From positions 1,364,001 through 1,428,000 of the forward strand of contig NZ_CP015625.1 in assembly GCF_002007565.1 (NCBI RefSeq): DNA of 64,000 bases, given 5' to 3'. Positions 48,401 through 58,406 of this stretch are shown here, piece after piece. The notes under the pieces were generated by a model, which saw only the letters and a program-made list of their open reading frames with translations, made no database searches and was not told the DNA's origin. Source of the stretch: Ditibartonella choladocola. GTDB lineage: Bacteria; Pseudomonadota; Alphaproteobacteria; Rhizobiales; Rhizobiaceae. Within the stretch, counting starts at the first letter, position 1. Every line of letters starts with the position of its first letter. The position numbers and the translations under genes were made by a program.

Positions 48401-49380
48401 AGCATTTTCATGGTTGTGCTTTTTCCGCACCCGTTGGACCCCAGAAAACCGAAAATCTCGCCTTTTTTGATACGAAAACTGACATGATCGACGGCGGTAA
48501 AATCTCCAAAACGTTGTGTGAGACCATCAGCTTCAATCGCTATTTCCTCGTTGCCTGTTTCCTTGCGCGGCGGAATAACAACTTCCACATGCCCCTTCTG
48601 CTCTTCTTGAGGCATAAGTGCGATAAATGCTTCATCCAGTGTCTTGGTTTTTGTCTGTTCAAGCAGTTCGGCAGGTGTACCTGTTGCCAGAATTTTACCA
48701 TTATACATGGCAATCAACCAATCGAACCGTGCGGCCTCTTCCATATAGGCAGTGGCCACCATCACGCTCATATCGGAACGTTCTTTGCGAATATCGTCAA
48801 TCAAATCCCAGAATTGCCGTCTGGATAACGGGTCGACACCCGTTGTAGGCTCATCGAGCACAAGAAGCTTCGGGTCATGAATAAGCGAACAAATAAGACC
48901 AAGTTTTTGTTTCATGCCGCCGGATAGTTTGCCGGCCGGACGACCTTCAAAACCGTTAAGACCCGTTCTCTCGCAGAGTTCGGCAATACGTGCATCACGT
49001 TCTTCTTTACCCTGCCCGAAAAGCCGCGCGAAGAAATCAGCATTTTCCTGAACAGACAAGGTCGGATAAAGATTTTTTCCCAAGCCTTGAGGCATATAGG
49101 CAATATCCGGACAAACATCGAGGCGATGTTGTTTGTCACGCATATCACCGCCCAACACGTAAACGGTTCCTTCCTGAATTTCGCGCGCACCGGTAATCAG
49201 CGACAGAAGACTTGATTTACCAACACCGTCAGGACCGATCATACCGATCATTTTGCCGGACGGTACGTCGAGATCAATCCCGTCAAGCGCAATCTTCTCG
49301 CCGTAGACCAAACGGACACTTTCCAGTTTTACAACTGGTTCACCTGATTCCGGTTTCGTGATTTTTGAAGGCTCTGTCAT
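45418..49380 (-). CDS. rbbA: RbbA-YhhJ fused ABC exporter (two ATPase domains, two ABC-2 permeases)
   Basis: A single 1320-residue frame equivalent to E. coli RbbA (911) plus YhhJ (374). Ordered parts: NBD1 with Walker [10 protein letters not shown] (49-57), signature LSGGMKQKL (152-160) and Walker [10 protein letters not shown] (172-180); NBD2 with GSNGCGKST near 315, a degenerate signature PLGIRQRMS and [11 protein letters not shown]; a charged linker rich in A/K/E near 520-570; ABC-2 permease 1 to about residue 945; then, from [16 protein letters not shown], a YhhJ-like ABC-2 permease 2 with [18 protein letters not shown]. It probably exports drugs or envelope compounds with the HlyD adaptor. 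Overlaps of 4 bp join it to both neighbours. Confidence 0.9.
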   Translation of the reverse strand: MTEPSKITKPESGEPVVKLESVRLVYGEKIALDGIDLDVPSGKMIGMIGPDGVGKSSLLSLITGAREIQEGTVYVLGGDMRDKQHRLDVCPDIAYMPQGLGKNLYPTLSVQENADFFARLFGQGKEERDARIAELCERTGLNGFEGRPAGKLSGGMKQKLGLICSLIHDPKLLVLDEPTTGVDPLSRRQFWDLIDDIRKERSDMSVMVATAYMEEAARFDWLIAMYNGKILATGTPAELLEQTKTKTLDEAFIALMPQEEQKGHVEVVIPPRKETGNEEIAIEADGLTQRFGDFTAVDHVSFRIKKGEIFGFLGSNGCGKSTTMKMLTGLLPATEGTAKLFGRQINANDMETRRHVGYMSQAFSLYAELTVLENLQLHAKLFEIPAEKVKERMQAMIDRFELKDVLNAMPDSLPLGIRQRMSLAVALLHEPEILILDEPTSGVDPIARDQLWQQLGELSRNDNVTIFITTHFMNEAERCDRISLMHAGKVLITDKPSEIVKSKNADTLEEAFIEYLQDAIDKQNAGKKAKADETKAAAENSAEKSQVTAENAKSSDNDNPVDVKKTHGDRFKRRFDFMRMMSYANREALELRRDPIRATMALLGSVILMFVIGYGINMEVENLTFAVLDHDQSVISRDYVQQISGSRYFIQKKDIVDYDDLDARMRSGEISLAIEIPPEFGKDMERGRNVEVGAWIDGAMPLRAETVRGYVRGMHALWLQNKARTLQGKAATMGDYHLEVRYLYNPGIESLTAMVPAVIPILLLIIPAMLAALSVVREKEMGSIINLYVTPVTRLEFLVGKQLPYIGLGLINCILLWLFAVFIFRVHFTGGILTFMFAGLLYVAFSTAFGLLISTFMNSQIAAIFGAAVLTILPATQFCGLMDPVSSLQGAGRLIGDIYPTTYFILISRGTFAKALQFHDLVGSFIPLILAGPILVIIASWLTKNRRSKVMKLNHILDLGIKELLGVFRDPMLLVLIVYAFTISIYISANATPETLNKTPIAIVDEDSSPLSTRIATAFLPPYFITPEDIDQSELDSRMDQGIDTFAVDIPPNFQRDVLAGRSPAIQLDVDATRTTQALTGSQYIQQIVDAEVKEFVSHYRSKEPQQVSLTLRARFNPELEKSWFGSIINVIDNVTMLSIILTGTALIREREHGTVEHLLVMPVTPTEIMISKVWSMGLIVLVAATFSLIVIVEGLLKVPIEGSVMLFLAGTVLHLFATTSMGIALATVAGSMPQFGLLLMLVLMPLQILSGGITPRESMPEIIQNIMLAAPNTHFIMMAQSILYRGAGFTVVWENFAALAVIGSVLFAFSLNRFRATLK

Positions 49381-50450
49381 TGAACTACTGGTGTACTAAC
49401 AATCTTTGGCCATTTTGCGTTCGGGTCGGTCTTCACATAGGCCACTCCGGGCAAACCGGTTTTGACCTGTTTTATATATTTTTCCAACAGATTTTGTGGA
49501 ATTTGGGCGCGGACACGAAACATCAGCTTGGTGCGCTCTTCGGCTGTCTCCACTGTTTTTGGCGTAAATTGCGCCACATCGGATACAAAGGAAATATTAG
49601 CGGGAATGACATATTGGGGAGCAGCGTCAAGTACGATTCTCGCTTCCGTACCAATTGCGATTTTGCCAACAACTTTGGTGGGCAAGAAAAATGTCATATA
49701 GACATCACCCAGATCGACCAGATTAAGCACTCGCCCACCTGCTGCTACAACCTCGCCGGGTTGAGCTATGCGATATTGTATTCTTCCCGACCGGGTTGCT
49801 TTCAACTCACTGTCATTGATGTCAGACTGGATACGTTCGATTGTTGCTTTTGCCGCGTCGACTGCGGCTTCCGCATTCACGACATTGGCTTTTGCGGTAG
49901 AAACAGCAACTTTTGCCGCTGCCAATTGTGCTTTCGAGGCTGCAACAGCCGCCAGAGCACCGTCATAGGTTGCCTGATCGTCATCTCTGACCTGTGTCGA
50001 AACCGTGCCTTTTTGCTGCAATGTGGCTGAACGTTGATAACGTCGATTGGAATTATCGCGCTGGACTTCATTTTGAGCCACTGTCGCTTCGGCGGCTTCC
50101 TGTTCGGCCTGACGTTGTTCCACTTCCATCTTTGCCGTATCAACATTAATGACAGCGCGTTTCAATTGGGCTTGAGCTTCACGCAATTGCGCCTGCAAAT
50201 TGTCGGTGTCCATATGGGCAACCACATCACCAATATTGACGAAATCGCCCTCTCTTACCGTAATATCCTGAATACGACCGGCAAGTTTGGAGGCGATATC
50301 GATTTCGGTTGCCTCTATGCGGCCATTTCCCATGGCAATACCTTCGGGCAGTCCGGGGTGAAGATAGGTTTTCAAGCCGCTATAGACTGCAACTATAGCA
50401 ATCACACCGATCGCTATCCAACCCCATTTTGTTTTACCTTTTGCAGCCAT
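49377..50450 (-). CDS. HlyD-family membrane fusion protein (YhiI-like)
   Basis: A 357-residue periplasmic adaptor. An N-terminal membrane anchor (residues ~8-28) is followed by a lipoyl-like half ([30 protein letters not shown]). A long Ala/Gln/Glu-rich coiled-coil hairpin spans about residues 70-200. The second lipoyl half and beta-barrel domain contain [37 protein letters not shown] (in parts). It links the inner-membrane RbbA-YhhJ exporter to an outer-membrane TolC-type channel encoded elsewhere. ATG at 50450 has GGAGA upstream; a TTG codon before it is not favoured. Its TGA overlaps the rbbA ATG by 4 bp. In E. coli yhiI-rbbA-yhhJ is the same gene order. Confidence 0.91.
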   Translation of the reverse strand: MAAKGKTKWGWIAIGVIAIVAVYSGLKTYLHPGLPEGIAMGNGRIEATEIDIASKLAGRIQDITVREGDFVNIGDVVAHMDTDNLQAQLREAQAQLKRAVINVDTAKMEVEQRQAEQEAAEATVAQNEVQRDNSNRRYQRSATLQQKGTVSTQVRDDDQATYDGALAAVAASKAQLAAAKVAVSTAKANVVNAEAAVDAAKATIERIQSDINDSELKATRSGRIQYRIAQPGEVVAAGGRVLNLVDLGDVYMTFFLPTKVVGKIAIGTEARIVLDAAPQYVIPANISFVSDVAQFTPKTVETAEERTKLMFRVRAQIPQNLLEKYIKQVKTGLPGVAYVKTDPNAKWPKIVSTPVVQ

Positions 50451-50985
50451 CAAACAGTCTCCATTTCCATTCCGACAAACAGGAATACGCTTTTAACCAA
50501 GTTTGGCGCGTCACATTATCATTCATCTTTGTATTTGAAAAGTTGCCTTTTTGGTAAATATTTTCCAATAAAAACAATTTTCTTGTTAACATAAAAATAT
50601 GAAATATAGACGTTCTAAACGTTTTCATTTTTTACAACAGACAAGAACGCATCTCTATAAAACACATAGATAGTATAGTCACAAACAACTAAAAATAATT
50701 CTTTCAAATGTATAAACAATATTTTATAAAATTATTTTGTAAAATTAGAATATTAGTTTCAGTTTGATTATATCTTGTCCTAATCGGGTTTTAAAAAATC
50801 CACATTTTCCGTTCGAGAAACCTATCCGCTAGTTCCGACAGCCAAAACAATTAAAAATTCGATTTATCCGGTTATTCGACTGTTTGCCTTGCATTTGTAG
50901 CTGATAGTTCCAAAAAACTGCGAGGAGAAAAAATGTTTGCATTAGATCTCACAACAGTAAAATTGTTCAAAAATAAAAGAAAAAA
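50451..50985. other. AT-rich upstream region of the efflux operon
   Basis: About 530 bp between tRNA-Leu and the HlyD-like gene. It is AT-rich with no gene; the promoter of the efflux operon probably lies near 50560-50700, but no hexamers stand out. Confidence 0.5.
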
Positions 50986-51070
50986 TGGTGCGGTCGAGAA
51001 GACTCGAACTTCCACGGGTTTCCCCACAGCGACCTCAACGCTGCGCGTCTACCAATTCCGCCACGACCGC
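50986..51070 (-). tRNA. tRNA-Leu (anticodon GAG)
   Basis: An 85-base class II tRNA with the CCA end encoded. The acceptor stem is GCGGTCG/CGACCGC with discriminator A, the anticodon stem CAGCG/CGCTG around TTGAGGT gives anticodon GAG, a long variable arm is present, and the T-loop is TTCGAGT. No integrase or attachment duplicate is seen beside it. Confidence 0.95.
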
Positions 51071-51225
51071 ACGTGGTAGAAGCCGATAATTAACCGGCTG
51101 GCGGCATTTAACAAATCGACAGAAGCAAAACAAGACCTTTTTTTAAAAAACCGCATATTTATTGAACATTTTGGTTGAAATAATTTTTTCGGCTCATGAG
51201 AGCGACTTTCGATACACGTCGCTTT

Positions 51226-51654
51226 TCAGGCTTTATAAACCTCGTCCGGATTGAAAAGACGCTTCTTATCATCTTCTTCAAGTGTAGCTTTTCCGTTGAC
51301 CAATTCCAGACGGCGATAAAAACAGCTTCTGCGACCGGTATGACAGGTTGCACCCGCACCTTTTACATGGACTTTCAACCAGATTGCATCCTGATCGCAA
51401 TCGACCCGAATCTCCTCGATGATCTGGAAATTTCCCGAACTTTCGCCTTTTTTCCATATTTTTTGGCGTGATCGTGACCAATAATGCGCAATACCCGTTT
51501 CAAGTGTCAATGCCAGTGCTTCTTTGTTCATAAAAGCGACCATCAACAGGGTTCCGTCATCGGCATCACTCACAACTGCGGTAAGTAACCCTTGTGAATC
51601 AAATTTCGGTAAAAACTGCGAACCTTCTTCCAAGCTATTTTTTTCTTCAGACAA
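51226..51654 (-). CDS. hisI: Phosphoribosyl-AMP cyclohydrolase
   Basis: A 142-residue monofunctional HisI that opens the purine ring of phosphoribosyl-AMP in histidine biosynthesis (third step). The signatures are [34 protein letters not shown] (in parts, residues ~40-73), the metal-binding [11 protein letters not shown] near residue 86 and [11 protein letters not shown] near 106, supplying the zinc and magnesium ligands. There is no HisE domain fused. No ATG fits the N-terminus; a TTG at 51654 behind AGGGAAAAG is the probable start. It lies 16 bp behind folE on the same strand. Confidence 0.94.
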   Translation of the reverse strand: MSEEKNSLEEGSQFLPKFDSQGLLTAVVSDADDGTLLMVAFMNKEALALTLETGIAHYWSRSRQKIWKKGESSGNFQIIEEIRVDCDQDAIWLKVHVKGAGATCHTGRRSCFYRRLELVNGKATLEEDDKKRLFNPDEVYKA

Positions 51655-51670
51655 TTTCTTTTCCCTAAAA

Positions 51671-52291
51671 TCAAAGATTGCGTATCATCTTGACAAAATT
51701 GACCTGCGCCTCGACGTTATCCTTGTAGGCTCCCCGATATGTGGCGGTAATAGTGGTTGACCCTTGTTTTTTGACGCCGCGCATGGCCATACACATATGT
51801 TCGGCCTCTATGAGCACAGCCACACCGCGAGGTTTTAAATATTGATAAAGGGCGTCGGCAACTTCTGCGGTGATACTTTCCTGCGTTTGCAAGCGTTTTG
51901 CAAAAACGTCTACAACACGCGGTATTTTCGACAGCCCCACGACTTGACCATCAGGCATATAGGCGACATGCGCTTTCCCTATTATCGGCACCATATGATG
52001 TTCACAATGCGAATAGAAAGGAATGTCCTTGATAAGAACGGGATCGTTATATCCGGACACCTCATCAAAGACTGTTCCTAAAATTTCTTTTGCGGATTGT
52101 TTATAGCCTGAAAACATCTCTTCATAAGCTTTAACGACCCGCTTTGGCGTGTTGACAAGCCCTTCCCTGTCGGGATTTTCGCCCGCCCAGAGGAGCAAAG
52201 TACGCACTGCTGCTTCAGCCTCTTCACGGCTTGGACGCTTATTCGCAATTTGATGAGTTTCAACGCTCGGACTTTTTTGAAGGGATTGCAT
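51671..52291 (-). CDS. folE: GTP cyclohydrolase I
   Basis: A 206-residue enzyme converting GTP to dihydroneopterin triphosphate, the first step to folate. Zinc and catalytic motifs are present: [39 protein letters not shown] and [17 protein letters not shown]. The length fits bacterial FolE. I chose the ATG at 52291 with GGAG upstream; an open frame continues 120 bp further but adds a hydrophobic leader absent from the family. It is divergent from the Fe-S scaffold gene and precedes hisI. Confidence 0.95.
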   Translation of the reverse strand: MQSLQKSPSVETHQIANKRPSREEAEAAVRTLLLWAGENPDREGLVNTPKRVVKAYEEMFSGYKQSAKEILGTVFDEVSGYNDPVLIKDIPFYSHCEHHMVPIIGKAHVAYMPDGQVVGLSKIPRVVDVFAKRLQTQESITAEVADALYQYLKPRGVAVLIEAEHMCMAMRGVKKQGSTTITATYRGAYKDNVEAQVNFVKMIRNL

Positions 52292-52414
52292 AAATGAACT
52301 CCGATTTACCGCCAAAGAAAACTTGGTAGTTATAATGACTACACCTATATAGACACATATATCCAGAATCAAAGTAAGTTCATAAAAAACAGGTTGTTTT
52401 TCGAGCAACAAAAT

Positions 52415-52852
52415 ATGATTGACGAAATTTATAACGATAAAATTCTAGGGTTTGCGGCGCATATCGATAAAATTGGCCGTCTTGACGCTCCCGATGCGAC
52501 GGCACAAAAACATTCCCGAATCTGTGGATCGACCGTAACAGTTGATTTAAAAATGAAAAACGGCATTGTAACAGATTTTGCGCATATCGTGCGCGCTTGC
52601 GCATTGGGGCAGGCTTCCTCTTCACTTATGGCAAGCCATATAATCGGCTCGACGAGTGAAGAACTGCGTTCTTTACGCAATACTGTCTGGCTCATGCTTA
52701 CAGAAAATGGTCCTGCACCAACCGGAAAATTTGCCGAATTTGCCTGCCTTGAACCGATAAAAAACTATAAAGCCCGCCAGCCGTCCACTATGCTGACTTT
52801 CGATGCCGTTGTTGATTGCATTGACCAGATCGAAGCCCGCAACAAAGAGTGA
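52415..52852 (+). CDS. Iron-sulfur cluster assembly scaffold (IscU/NifU N-terminal-like)
   Basis: A 145-residue protein of the IscU/NifU-N superfamily. Sequence marks are [47 protein letters not shown] and a later cysteine in [22 protein letters not shown] (both quoted in parts), in the positions of the three cluster-binding cysteines of SufU/IscU-type scaffolds. It would assemble Fe-S clusters with a SUF-type system encoded elsewhere. The ATG at 52415 is preferred over a TTG 21 bp upstream. It sits 4 bp before yidD, a pairing conserved in Bartonella and Brucella. Confidence 0.87.
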   Translation: MIDEIYNDKILGFAAHIDKIGRLDAPDATAQKHSRICGSTVTVDLKMKNGIVTDFAHIVRACALGQASSSLMASHIIGSTSEELRSLRNTVWLMLTENGPAPTGKFAEFACLEPIKNYKARQPSTMLTFDAVVDCIDQIEARNKE

Positions 52853-52856
52853 CAGA

Positions 52857-53189
52857 ATGACGAAGTCGGAAAGCCGCAATTTTTCAGGAGTCTGGCGCAA
52901 AACACCGGGAAGACTTTTGGGAACCGGACTGGTTCGCCTTTACCAGCTCACGCTTTCAGGATTCATCGGCAACCAATGTCGGCATTTGCCCACCTGTTCC
53001 GAATATACATTTGAAGCAATTGCAAGATATGGCTTGTGGGCAGGCTCGTGGATGGGTTTATTTCGCATTATGCGTTGCGGACCGTTCGGAACCCACGGCT
53101 TTGATCCTGTTCCGACATATCTCGATGAAACCTATCACTGGTATACACCATGGCGTTATTGGAAAATTGCGCAAAAGAAACATGAATAG
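52857..53189 (+). CDS. yidD: Membrane protein insertion efficiency factor YidD
   Basis: A 110-residue YidD-family protein: LVRLYQLTLSGFIGNQCRHLPTCSEYTFEAIARYG (in parts) with the conserved C-x5-C pair, then GLFRIMRCGPFGTHGFDPVP. YidD is an amphipathic, membrane-associated protein that aids YidC-dependent insertion. The ATG at 52857 gives the conserved N-terminus (SGVWRKTPGRLLGTGLVRLY); an upstream in-frame start at 52803 would lie inside the scaffold gene and lacks support. thrS follows after about 120 bp that contains a small CCCGC/GCGGG hairpin at 53274-53291. Confidence 0.92.
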   Translation: MTKSESRNFSGVWRKTPGRLLGTGLVRLYQLTLSGFIGNQCRHLPTCSEYTFEAIARYGLWAGSWMGLFRIMRCGPFGTHGFDPVPTYLDETYHWYTPWRYWKIAQKKHE

Positions 53190-53311
53190 GACTTTCTTTT
53201 TTTCAAAAGAAAACATAAAAGACCAGACATTAAACCGCTTTGTTGTCATCAACCGGAGCAATCAACACCCCCACCCGCATTCGTTGGCGGGACTGGATTA
53301 GGAGTAATTTT

Positions 53312-55291
53312 ATGTCTTCCACCGTTTCCATTTCTTTCCCTGACGGTTCAAAACGCGATTATCCCGCCGATATGACCGGATTGGAACTCGCACAATCCAT
53401 TTCAAAATCACTGGCAAAAAATGCTGTTGCATACAGCTTTGATGGCGTTTTACGTGACATGTCGGATCCACTCGGACAATCCGGCTCGATCGAGATTATT
53501 ACACGTGACGACCCGCGCGCACTTGCTCTTATTCGTCACGACTGTGCACACGTTCTAGCCGAAGCAGTACAGGAACTCTTTCCCGGAACACAGGTCACAA
53601 TCGGTCCGGTTATCGAAAATGGTTTTTACTATGATTTTGCCCGTAACCAGCCATTTACGCCTGAAGATCTGCCGGTTATCGAAAAGAAAATGCACGAAAT
53701 CATCAAGCGCAATGCAAAATTTACCAAGGAAGTTTTGCCGCGCAAAAAAGCCAAAAAGATTTTCGCGGATAAAGGCGAACTCTATAAGGTCGAACTGGTT
53801 GACGCAATTCCGGAAAACGAAGACGTTAAGATATATCATCAAGGGGATTGGTTCGATCTTTGTCGCGGGCCTCATATGCAATCGACAGGCCAGATCGGCA
53901 ATGCATTCAAATTGATGAAGGTCGCCGGAGCCTATTGGCGGGGTGATTCCAACAATCCGATGTTGACCCGTATTTACGGAACCGCGTTCGCCAACGAAAA
54001 GGATCTTGCAGCCTATCTCCACATGCTCGAAGAAGCCGAAAAACGCGACCATCGTCGCTTGGGTCGAGAAATGGATCTGTTCCATTTTCAGGAAGAAGGT
54101 CCGGGTGTTGTCTTCTGGCACGCAAAAGGCTGGAGGATGTTCCAGAATCTTGTAAGCTATATGCGCCGCCGCCTTGACGATCAGGGATATTCGGAAGTCA
54201 ATGCTCCTCAGGTTCTCGACAAGTCTTTATGGGAAATATCAGGGCATTGGGGTTGGTATAAAGAAAATATGTTCAAGGTAACGCCTGCAGGTGACGATGC
54301 CGACGACGACCGCGTTTATGCCTTGAAGCCGATGAATTGCCCCGGCCATGTGCAAATATTCAAGCACGGTCTGAAGTCTTACCGCGAACTACCTATCCGC
54401 CTTGCAGAATTCGGTGTTGTTCACCGTTATGAACCCTCCGGTTCACTGCATGGTTTGATGCGCGTGCGCGGCTTTACGCAGGACGACGCCCATATTTTCT
54501 GTACCGACGAACAGCTCGCCGATGAATGCTTGAAAATTAATGATCTGATTTTAAGCACTTATGCTGATTTCGGTTTCAATGAAATTACCGTAAAATTGTC
54601 GACACGACCGGAAAAACGCGTTGGTTCGGACGAATTATGGGATCACGCAGAAAGCGTAATGGCGGAGGTTTTGCGCACAATCGAGGAAAAATCGAACGGG
54701 CGTATCAAAACCGGAATCCTGCCGGGTGAAGGTGCTTTTTACGGGCCGAAGTTTGAATATACATTGAAAGATGCGATCGGCCGTGAATGGCAATGCGGAA
54801 CGACACAGGTAGACTTTAATCTTCCGGAGCGTTTTGGTGCATTCTACATCGATAAAGATTCAGAAAAACGTCAGCCGGTTATGATCCACCGTGCAATCTG
54901 CGGATCAATGGAACGCTTTCTTGGTATTCTTCTTGAAAACTATGCAGGTCATTTGCCTTTGTGGTTTGCTCCCCTTCAGGTTGTTGTCGCCACGATTACA
55001 TCGGAAGCCGATGACTATGCCAAAAAAGTCGTCAAAAAGCTCAAAGCCGCCGGTTTGTTGGCAACATCCGATCTCAGAAACGAGAAGATCAACTATAAGG
55101 TACGCGAACATTCGCTACAAAAAGTACCGGTCATTCTGGTCTGCGGGAAACGCGAAGCCGAAGACGGTTCGGTAAATATGCGCCGTCTGGGGAGTCAGGA
55201 ACAAGTGTCTCTACCTCTTGAAAAGGTGATCGCCGACCTTAAAGAGGAAGCAACGCCTCCCGATATTCGCCGCAATGCGATAGAAGATTAA
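53312..55291 (+). CDS. thrS: Threonine--tRNA ligase
   Basis: A 659-residue class II synthetase. In order: the TGS domain (residues ~1-65), the SAD editing domain with [19 protein letters not shown] and DLCRGPHM, the catalytic core with [14 protein letters not shown] near residue 345 and [14 protein letters not shown], zinc ligands including that cysteine, and the C-terminal anticodon-binding domain ([24 protein letters not shown]). It charges tRNA-Thr and edits mischarged serine. The ATG at 53312 has GGAG nine bases upstream; the open frame extends 72 bp further without conserved sequence. A terminator follows at 55307. Confidence 0.97.
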   Translation: MSSTVSISFPDGSKRDYPADMTGLELAQSISKSLAKNAVAYSFDGVLRDMSDPLGQSGSIEIITRDDPRALALIRHDCAHVLAEAVQELFPGTQVTIGPVIENGFYYDFARNQPFTPEDLPVIEKKMHEIIKRNAKFTKEVLPRKKAKKIFADKGELYKVELVDAIPENEDVKIYHQGDWFDLCRGPHMQSTGQIGNAFKLMKVAGAYWRGDSNNPMLTRIYGTAFANEKDLAAYLHMLEEAEKRDHRRLGREMDLFHFQEEGPGVVFWHAKGWRMFQNLVSYMRRRLDDQGYSEVNAPQVLDKSLWEISGHWGWYKENMFKVTPAGDDADDDRVYALKPMNCPGHVQIFKHGLKSYRELPIRLAEFGVVHRYEPSGSLHGLMRVRGFTQDDAHIFCTDEQLADECLKINDLILSTYADFGFNEITVKLSTRPEKRVGSDELWDHAESVMAEVLRTIEEKSNGRIKTGILPGEGAFYGPKFEYTLKDAIGREWQCGTTQVDFNLPERFGAFYIDKDSEKRQPVMIHRAICGSMERFLGILLENYAGHLPLWFAPLQVVVATITSEADDYAKKVVKKLKAAGLLATSDLRNEKINYKVREHSLQKVPVILVCGKREAEDGSVNMRRLGSQEQVSLPLEKVIADLKEEATPPDIRRNAIED

Positions 55292-55306
55292 TTGTCTCAA
55301 TGAATT

Positions 55307-55342
55307 TCTGGCAGGCAAAACATGACCTGCCAGATTTTTTTT
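55307..55342 (+). terminator. Rho-independent terminator of thrS
   Basis: TCTGGCAGG and CCTGCCAGA form a 9-bp perfect stem around a 10-base loop, followed by eight T residues. It lies 16 bp behind the thrS stop codon. The remaining ~260 bp before the next gene (to 55605) show nothing recognisable. Confidence 0.92.
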
Positions 55343-55605
55343 ACAGCTTGATAGGTTGCCATAACTATTCCCGCCGAAAAAAACTCGACTGCACCCGATT
55401 GTCTGACAGCGTCAGGTATCAGGTTAACCGGTGTGACATTGGTTTCAACGTTTCTGTGAAGAAAAATTGCAAGAATTAATTCAAAACTTGGCAGAGACCA
55501 AACGTGGCGCCGGACTGTTCAATTGAGCGGCTGTTTTTCAAATTATTTAATGATAATAATCGTTTTTATTGCCAAATCGGGCTATCGCCTGCTGACAGCG
55601 TTCCG

Positions 55606-56664
55606 TCAATCCATCGAATCATCAATTGGCGGCTGAGGCGGCGCAGTTGTAACGAGATCGACATCCTGGTCATGGCCGGAAGAAACCGAAAACTCTTTTT
55701 GATAAATTTGGTCTTTGTTTTTTGCAATTGCGACATAATCACCCTCGGCCAATACAAGAGTTGCATATGCACCCACCGTTTCGCGGATAATATCGCCAGA
55801 GTCATTGGTAATTGACCAACTCGTATCGGCCAATGCCTCTCCACCCTCTTGGCGAACAAGTTTCAAAGTAACAAGTGCCGCGTGATGTTGCATTGTGGCT
55901 TCGGTTATCTTGCCGGCGTCAACTTTAATATCGGATCTGGAAATGGCGTTAGCCGTTCCGTAATTCGATACAATATGATAGCTACCCGCTTTCAACCTTA
56001 TGACTTTTCCCGGTTTAATATCTGCAAGAATAAGTGATGTATCGTCATTTTCACTGTCGTCCGAATAAACCGAGAACCGTAAATATTGCGGGTTGATTTT
56101 ACCTTCCGGCATGGTCGCATTAAGCTTCAAGCCTCCGGCATCCAGAACCAGAGTTTCCGACAGTTGTTGCGCCGCACTCACCGTTACGCGTCGCATAGCA
56201 CTCGCATTCCCGAATGAAACATGGACAATATAGCTTCCGGGGTCGAGAGCAAAATGTGCACTTCCCCCTTGGGAAGAAGCGACAAGTGGTAATTTATTAT
56301 CCACTCCATAAATAGGTTCAAAAATACGCCAAACGAGCCCGCGTGAAATGTCCATCCCCTTATCTGTCAATCTCGCATTGAGTTCGAGTTTGGCCTTTTG
56401 TTGCTCAGTCTCGCTCAAAGATTGGCTTTGAGATGGCGCGCCGGTTGCGGGTTGGGGAACATTGGTCGGCGGGTTTTCTCCTTTAGGCGCGGCCTGTGGT
56501 TTGAATTTATTCTCATGATGTTGCGGTTCAGGTGCCGTCAAATTCAATTCGTGCTGTTTTTCTTCGGCACAGGCATGAGACATGCCAAAAGCTTCTGTCA
56601 AAGCAACAAGACTTGCCAAAATGGTGATCGTAGTTTTTTGCTTTGAGCGGAGTAGAAACGTCAT
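55606..56664 (-). CDS. Exported protein of unknown function
   Basis: A 352-residue protein with a signal peptide (TTITILASLVALTEAFGMSHACA-EE). A Pro/Gln/Glu-rich linker to about residue 90 follows, and then repeated beta-sandwich-like units. Three segments have a similar outline: a 'W-x-I/F' opening, a glycine-rich turn and a 'G.Y.V.......A' strand (ALDPGSYIVHVSFGNASAMR, LKAGSYHIVSNYGTANAISR, LAEGDYVAIAKNKDQIYQ). These look like PEGA/carboxypeptidase-regulatory-type domains. Homologues occur in Rhizobiales as hypothetical periplasmic proteins; that is from memory and I know of no established function. The gene stands alone between thrS and erpA. Confidence 0.82.
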   Translation of the reverse strand: MTFLLRSKQKTTITILASLVALTEAFGMSHACAEEKQHELNLTAPEPQHHENKFKPQAAPKGENPPTNVPQPATGAPSQSQSLSETEQQKAKLELNARLTDKGMDISRGLVWRIFEPIYGVDNKLPLVASSQGGSAHFALDPGSYIVHVSFGNASAMRRVTVSAAQQLSETLVLDAGGLKLNATMPEGKINPQYLRFSVYSDDSENDDTSLILADIKPGKVIRLKAGSYHIVSNYGTANAISRSDIKVDAGKITEATMQHHAALVTLKLVRQEGGEALADTSWSITNDSGDIIRETVGAYATLVLAEGDYVAIAKNKDQIYQKEFSVSSGHDQDVDLVTTAPPQPPIDDSMD

Positions 56665-56750
56665 CTGGTTTTAACTGTCAGCAGCTTCAAGTCGTTGGTG
56701 TTATGAATTAGGTAAAAGCAATCGAGTGTCACTTTTATCCGCTTGTCCGG

Positions 56751-57077
56751 CTATATTGAAAAGCTGGCACCGCAACCACATGAGGACACAGCATTGGGAT
56801 TATTGATTTTGAATGCTTGTCCCAAAAGGTTATCGACAAAATCGATTTCCGAACCATCCATGAGAGGTAGAGACATCGAATCTATCAATATTGTGGCACC
56901 GTCTTTTTTAATTACCAAATCATCCTCTGCGGGCGGTTCGTTGACAAGGTCATATTTATAAGAAAAGCCGGAACAACCGCCTCCCTCGACGGAAATCCGC
57001 AAAGCCGTCTTGTCAGGTTCACCGGCCAGAATACGAGCTATGCGTTTGACCGCTGATTCTGTAACTACAACACCCAT
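56751..57077 (-). CDS. erpA: Iron-sulfur cluster insertion protein (ErpA/HesB-IscA family)
   Basis: A 108-residue A-type Fe-S carrier. The three conserved cysteines are visible: Cys35 in GGGCSGFSYKYDLV and the pair in SSCGCGASFSI at the C-terminus. A-type proteins deliver clusters to apo-enzymes such as those of isoprenoid synthesis and respiration. The ATG at 57077 has GGAAG upstream and gives the normal family length. A longer open frame reaching into dgt sequence is not used. It is divergent from dgt with 96 bp between the starts. Confidence 0.93.
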   Translation of the reverse strand: MGVVVTESAVKRIARILAGEPDKTALRISVEGGGCSGFSYKYDLVNEPPAEDDLVIKKDGATILIDSMSLPLMDGSEIDFVDNLLGQAFKINNPNAVSSCGCGASFSI

Positions 57078-57173
57078 TATCAACACTTCCTTGCTATAGA
57101 CTGTTTTCGTAAACCTGAATATCAGATAAAAGATATTTACATCTGAATCTAGGTCTCGATTGGACAAGTTACA

Positions 57174-58376
57174 ATGGATATAGAAGATATAGGCTTTGGT
57201 TACCACTCTCGTGCGCCTTATGCCAGTGACCCGGCAAAAAGTCGTGGACGTCTGGTTTATGAGCCGGAAAGTCCGACGAGAACACCTTTCCAACGCGATC
57301 GCGACCGTATCATCCATTCAAATGCATTTCGTCGATTGAAGCATAAAACCCAGGTATTCATCGCCGATGAAGGCGATCTCTACCGCACACGTCTAACACA
57401 TACAATCGAAGTATCACAAATTGCCCGCGCCTTGGCTCGTGCATTGCGCCTTGATGAAGATTTGGCAGAAGCCATTGCACTCGTTCACGATTTTGGTCAT
57501 ACACCATTCGGTCACGCAGGTGAAGATGCTTTAAACAGCAGGATGCAACCGTTTGGCGGGTTCGACCATAATGCGCAGGGCTTGCGCATCGTCACCAGAC
57601 TTGAACATCGTTATCCGAAGTTTAATGGCTTGAACCTTACCTGGGAGACGCTGGAAGGACTTGCCAAACATAACGGCCCACTTTCCGGACCTTACGCAAA
57701 AAATTCTGCTATCCCTGTTACTTTGGCCGAATATAACAAGATTCAAAATCTGGAACTTGATAAATTTGCCAGTCTTGAAGCCCAATGTGCGGCTATAGCT
57801 GATGATATTGCCTACAATGCCCATGATATTGACGATGGCTTGCGATCCGGACTTCTAAGCCTTACGCAACTTGAAAATGTCGAATTGTCGGGTGACATCC
57901 TGCGTCTTATCAAAGATGAATTTCCGAATCTGGACCGAACCCGCACCGGTTATGAACTTGTAAGACGCCAAATAACCGCAATGGTGGAAGACGTTATAAA
58001 ACATTCTCTGGACCTCATCCATCAGCTCTCACCTCACACTATTGACGACGTCCATGGCGCAGATCACCAACTTGTCGCATTCTCTCCGCTTATGACCAAA
58101 TCCGAAAAAAAACTGAAACAATTTCTTTATGATAACCTCTATCATCACGAATATGTCTGGAAACGACGCAACGAAGCCGAAAAAATTGTTTCAAGCCTGT
58201 TCGATTTTTATTACGAACATCCGAATGCAATGCCGGAAGAGTGGTTTAAAACGACAATTGATCTAAGTGACAACGGTCGCGCAAGAGTGATCTCCGACTT
58301 CCTTTCAGGAATGACCGATAATTATGCACTGCGCGAATATCGACGATTGTTTGACCGCGCAACTTATTTGTCCTAA
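57174..58376 (+). CDS. dgt: Deoxyguanosinetriphosphate triphosphohydrolase-like protein
   Basis: A 400-residue HD-domain phosphohydrolase that splits dGTP (or other dNTPs) to the nucleoside and tripolyphosphate. The HD motif residues lie in [20 protein letters not shown] and [18 protein letters not shown] (H and HD pair near residues 80-110), with further ligands in [20 protein letters not shown] near 205. The family N-terminus [22 protein letters not shown] is typical of the alphaproteobacterial type. It precedes argS by about 30 bp, a linkage conserved in Rhizobiales. Confidence 0.94.
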   Translation: MDIEDIGFGYHSRAPYASDPAKSRGRLVYEPESPTRTPFQRDRDRIIHSNAFRRLKHKTQVFIADEGDLYRTRLTHTIEVSQIARALARALRLDEDLAEAIALVHDFGHTPFGHAGEDALNSRMQPFGGFDHNAQGLRIVTRLEHRYPKFNGLNLTWETLEGLAKHNGPLSGPYAKNSAIPVTLAEYNKIQNLELDKFASLEAQCAAIADDIAYNAHDIDDGLRSGLLSLTQLENVELSGDILRLIKDEFPNLDRTRTGYELVRRQITAMVEDVIKHSLDLIHQLSPHTIDDVHGADHQLVAFSPLMTKSEKKLKQFLYDNLYHHEYVWKRRNEAEKIVSSLFDFYYEHPNAMPEEWFKTTIDLSDNGRARVISDFLSGMTDNYALREYRRLFDRATYLS

Positions 58377-58406
58377 ACGAAGGTGACAACAACACGGATT
58401 TCGATG

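Noticed and set aside
46900-48830. Plus-strand open frames of 110-257 codons opposite the RbbA-YhhJ gene.
   Set aside because: They are antisense to conserved ABC domains, with no ribosome-binding sites or recognisable domains.
50986-51070. tRNA-Leu as an integration site for the efflux operon.
   Set aside because: No integrase, no duplicated tRNA 3' end and no compositional break are visible beside it.
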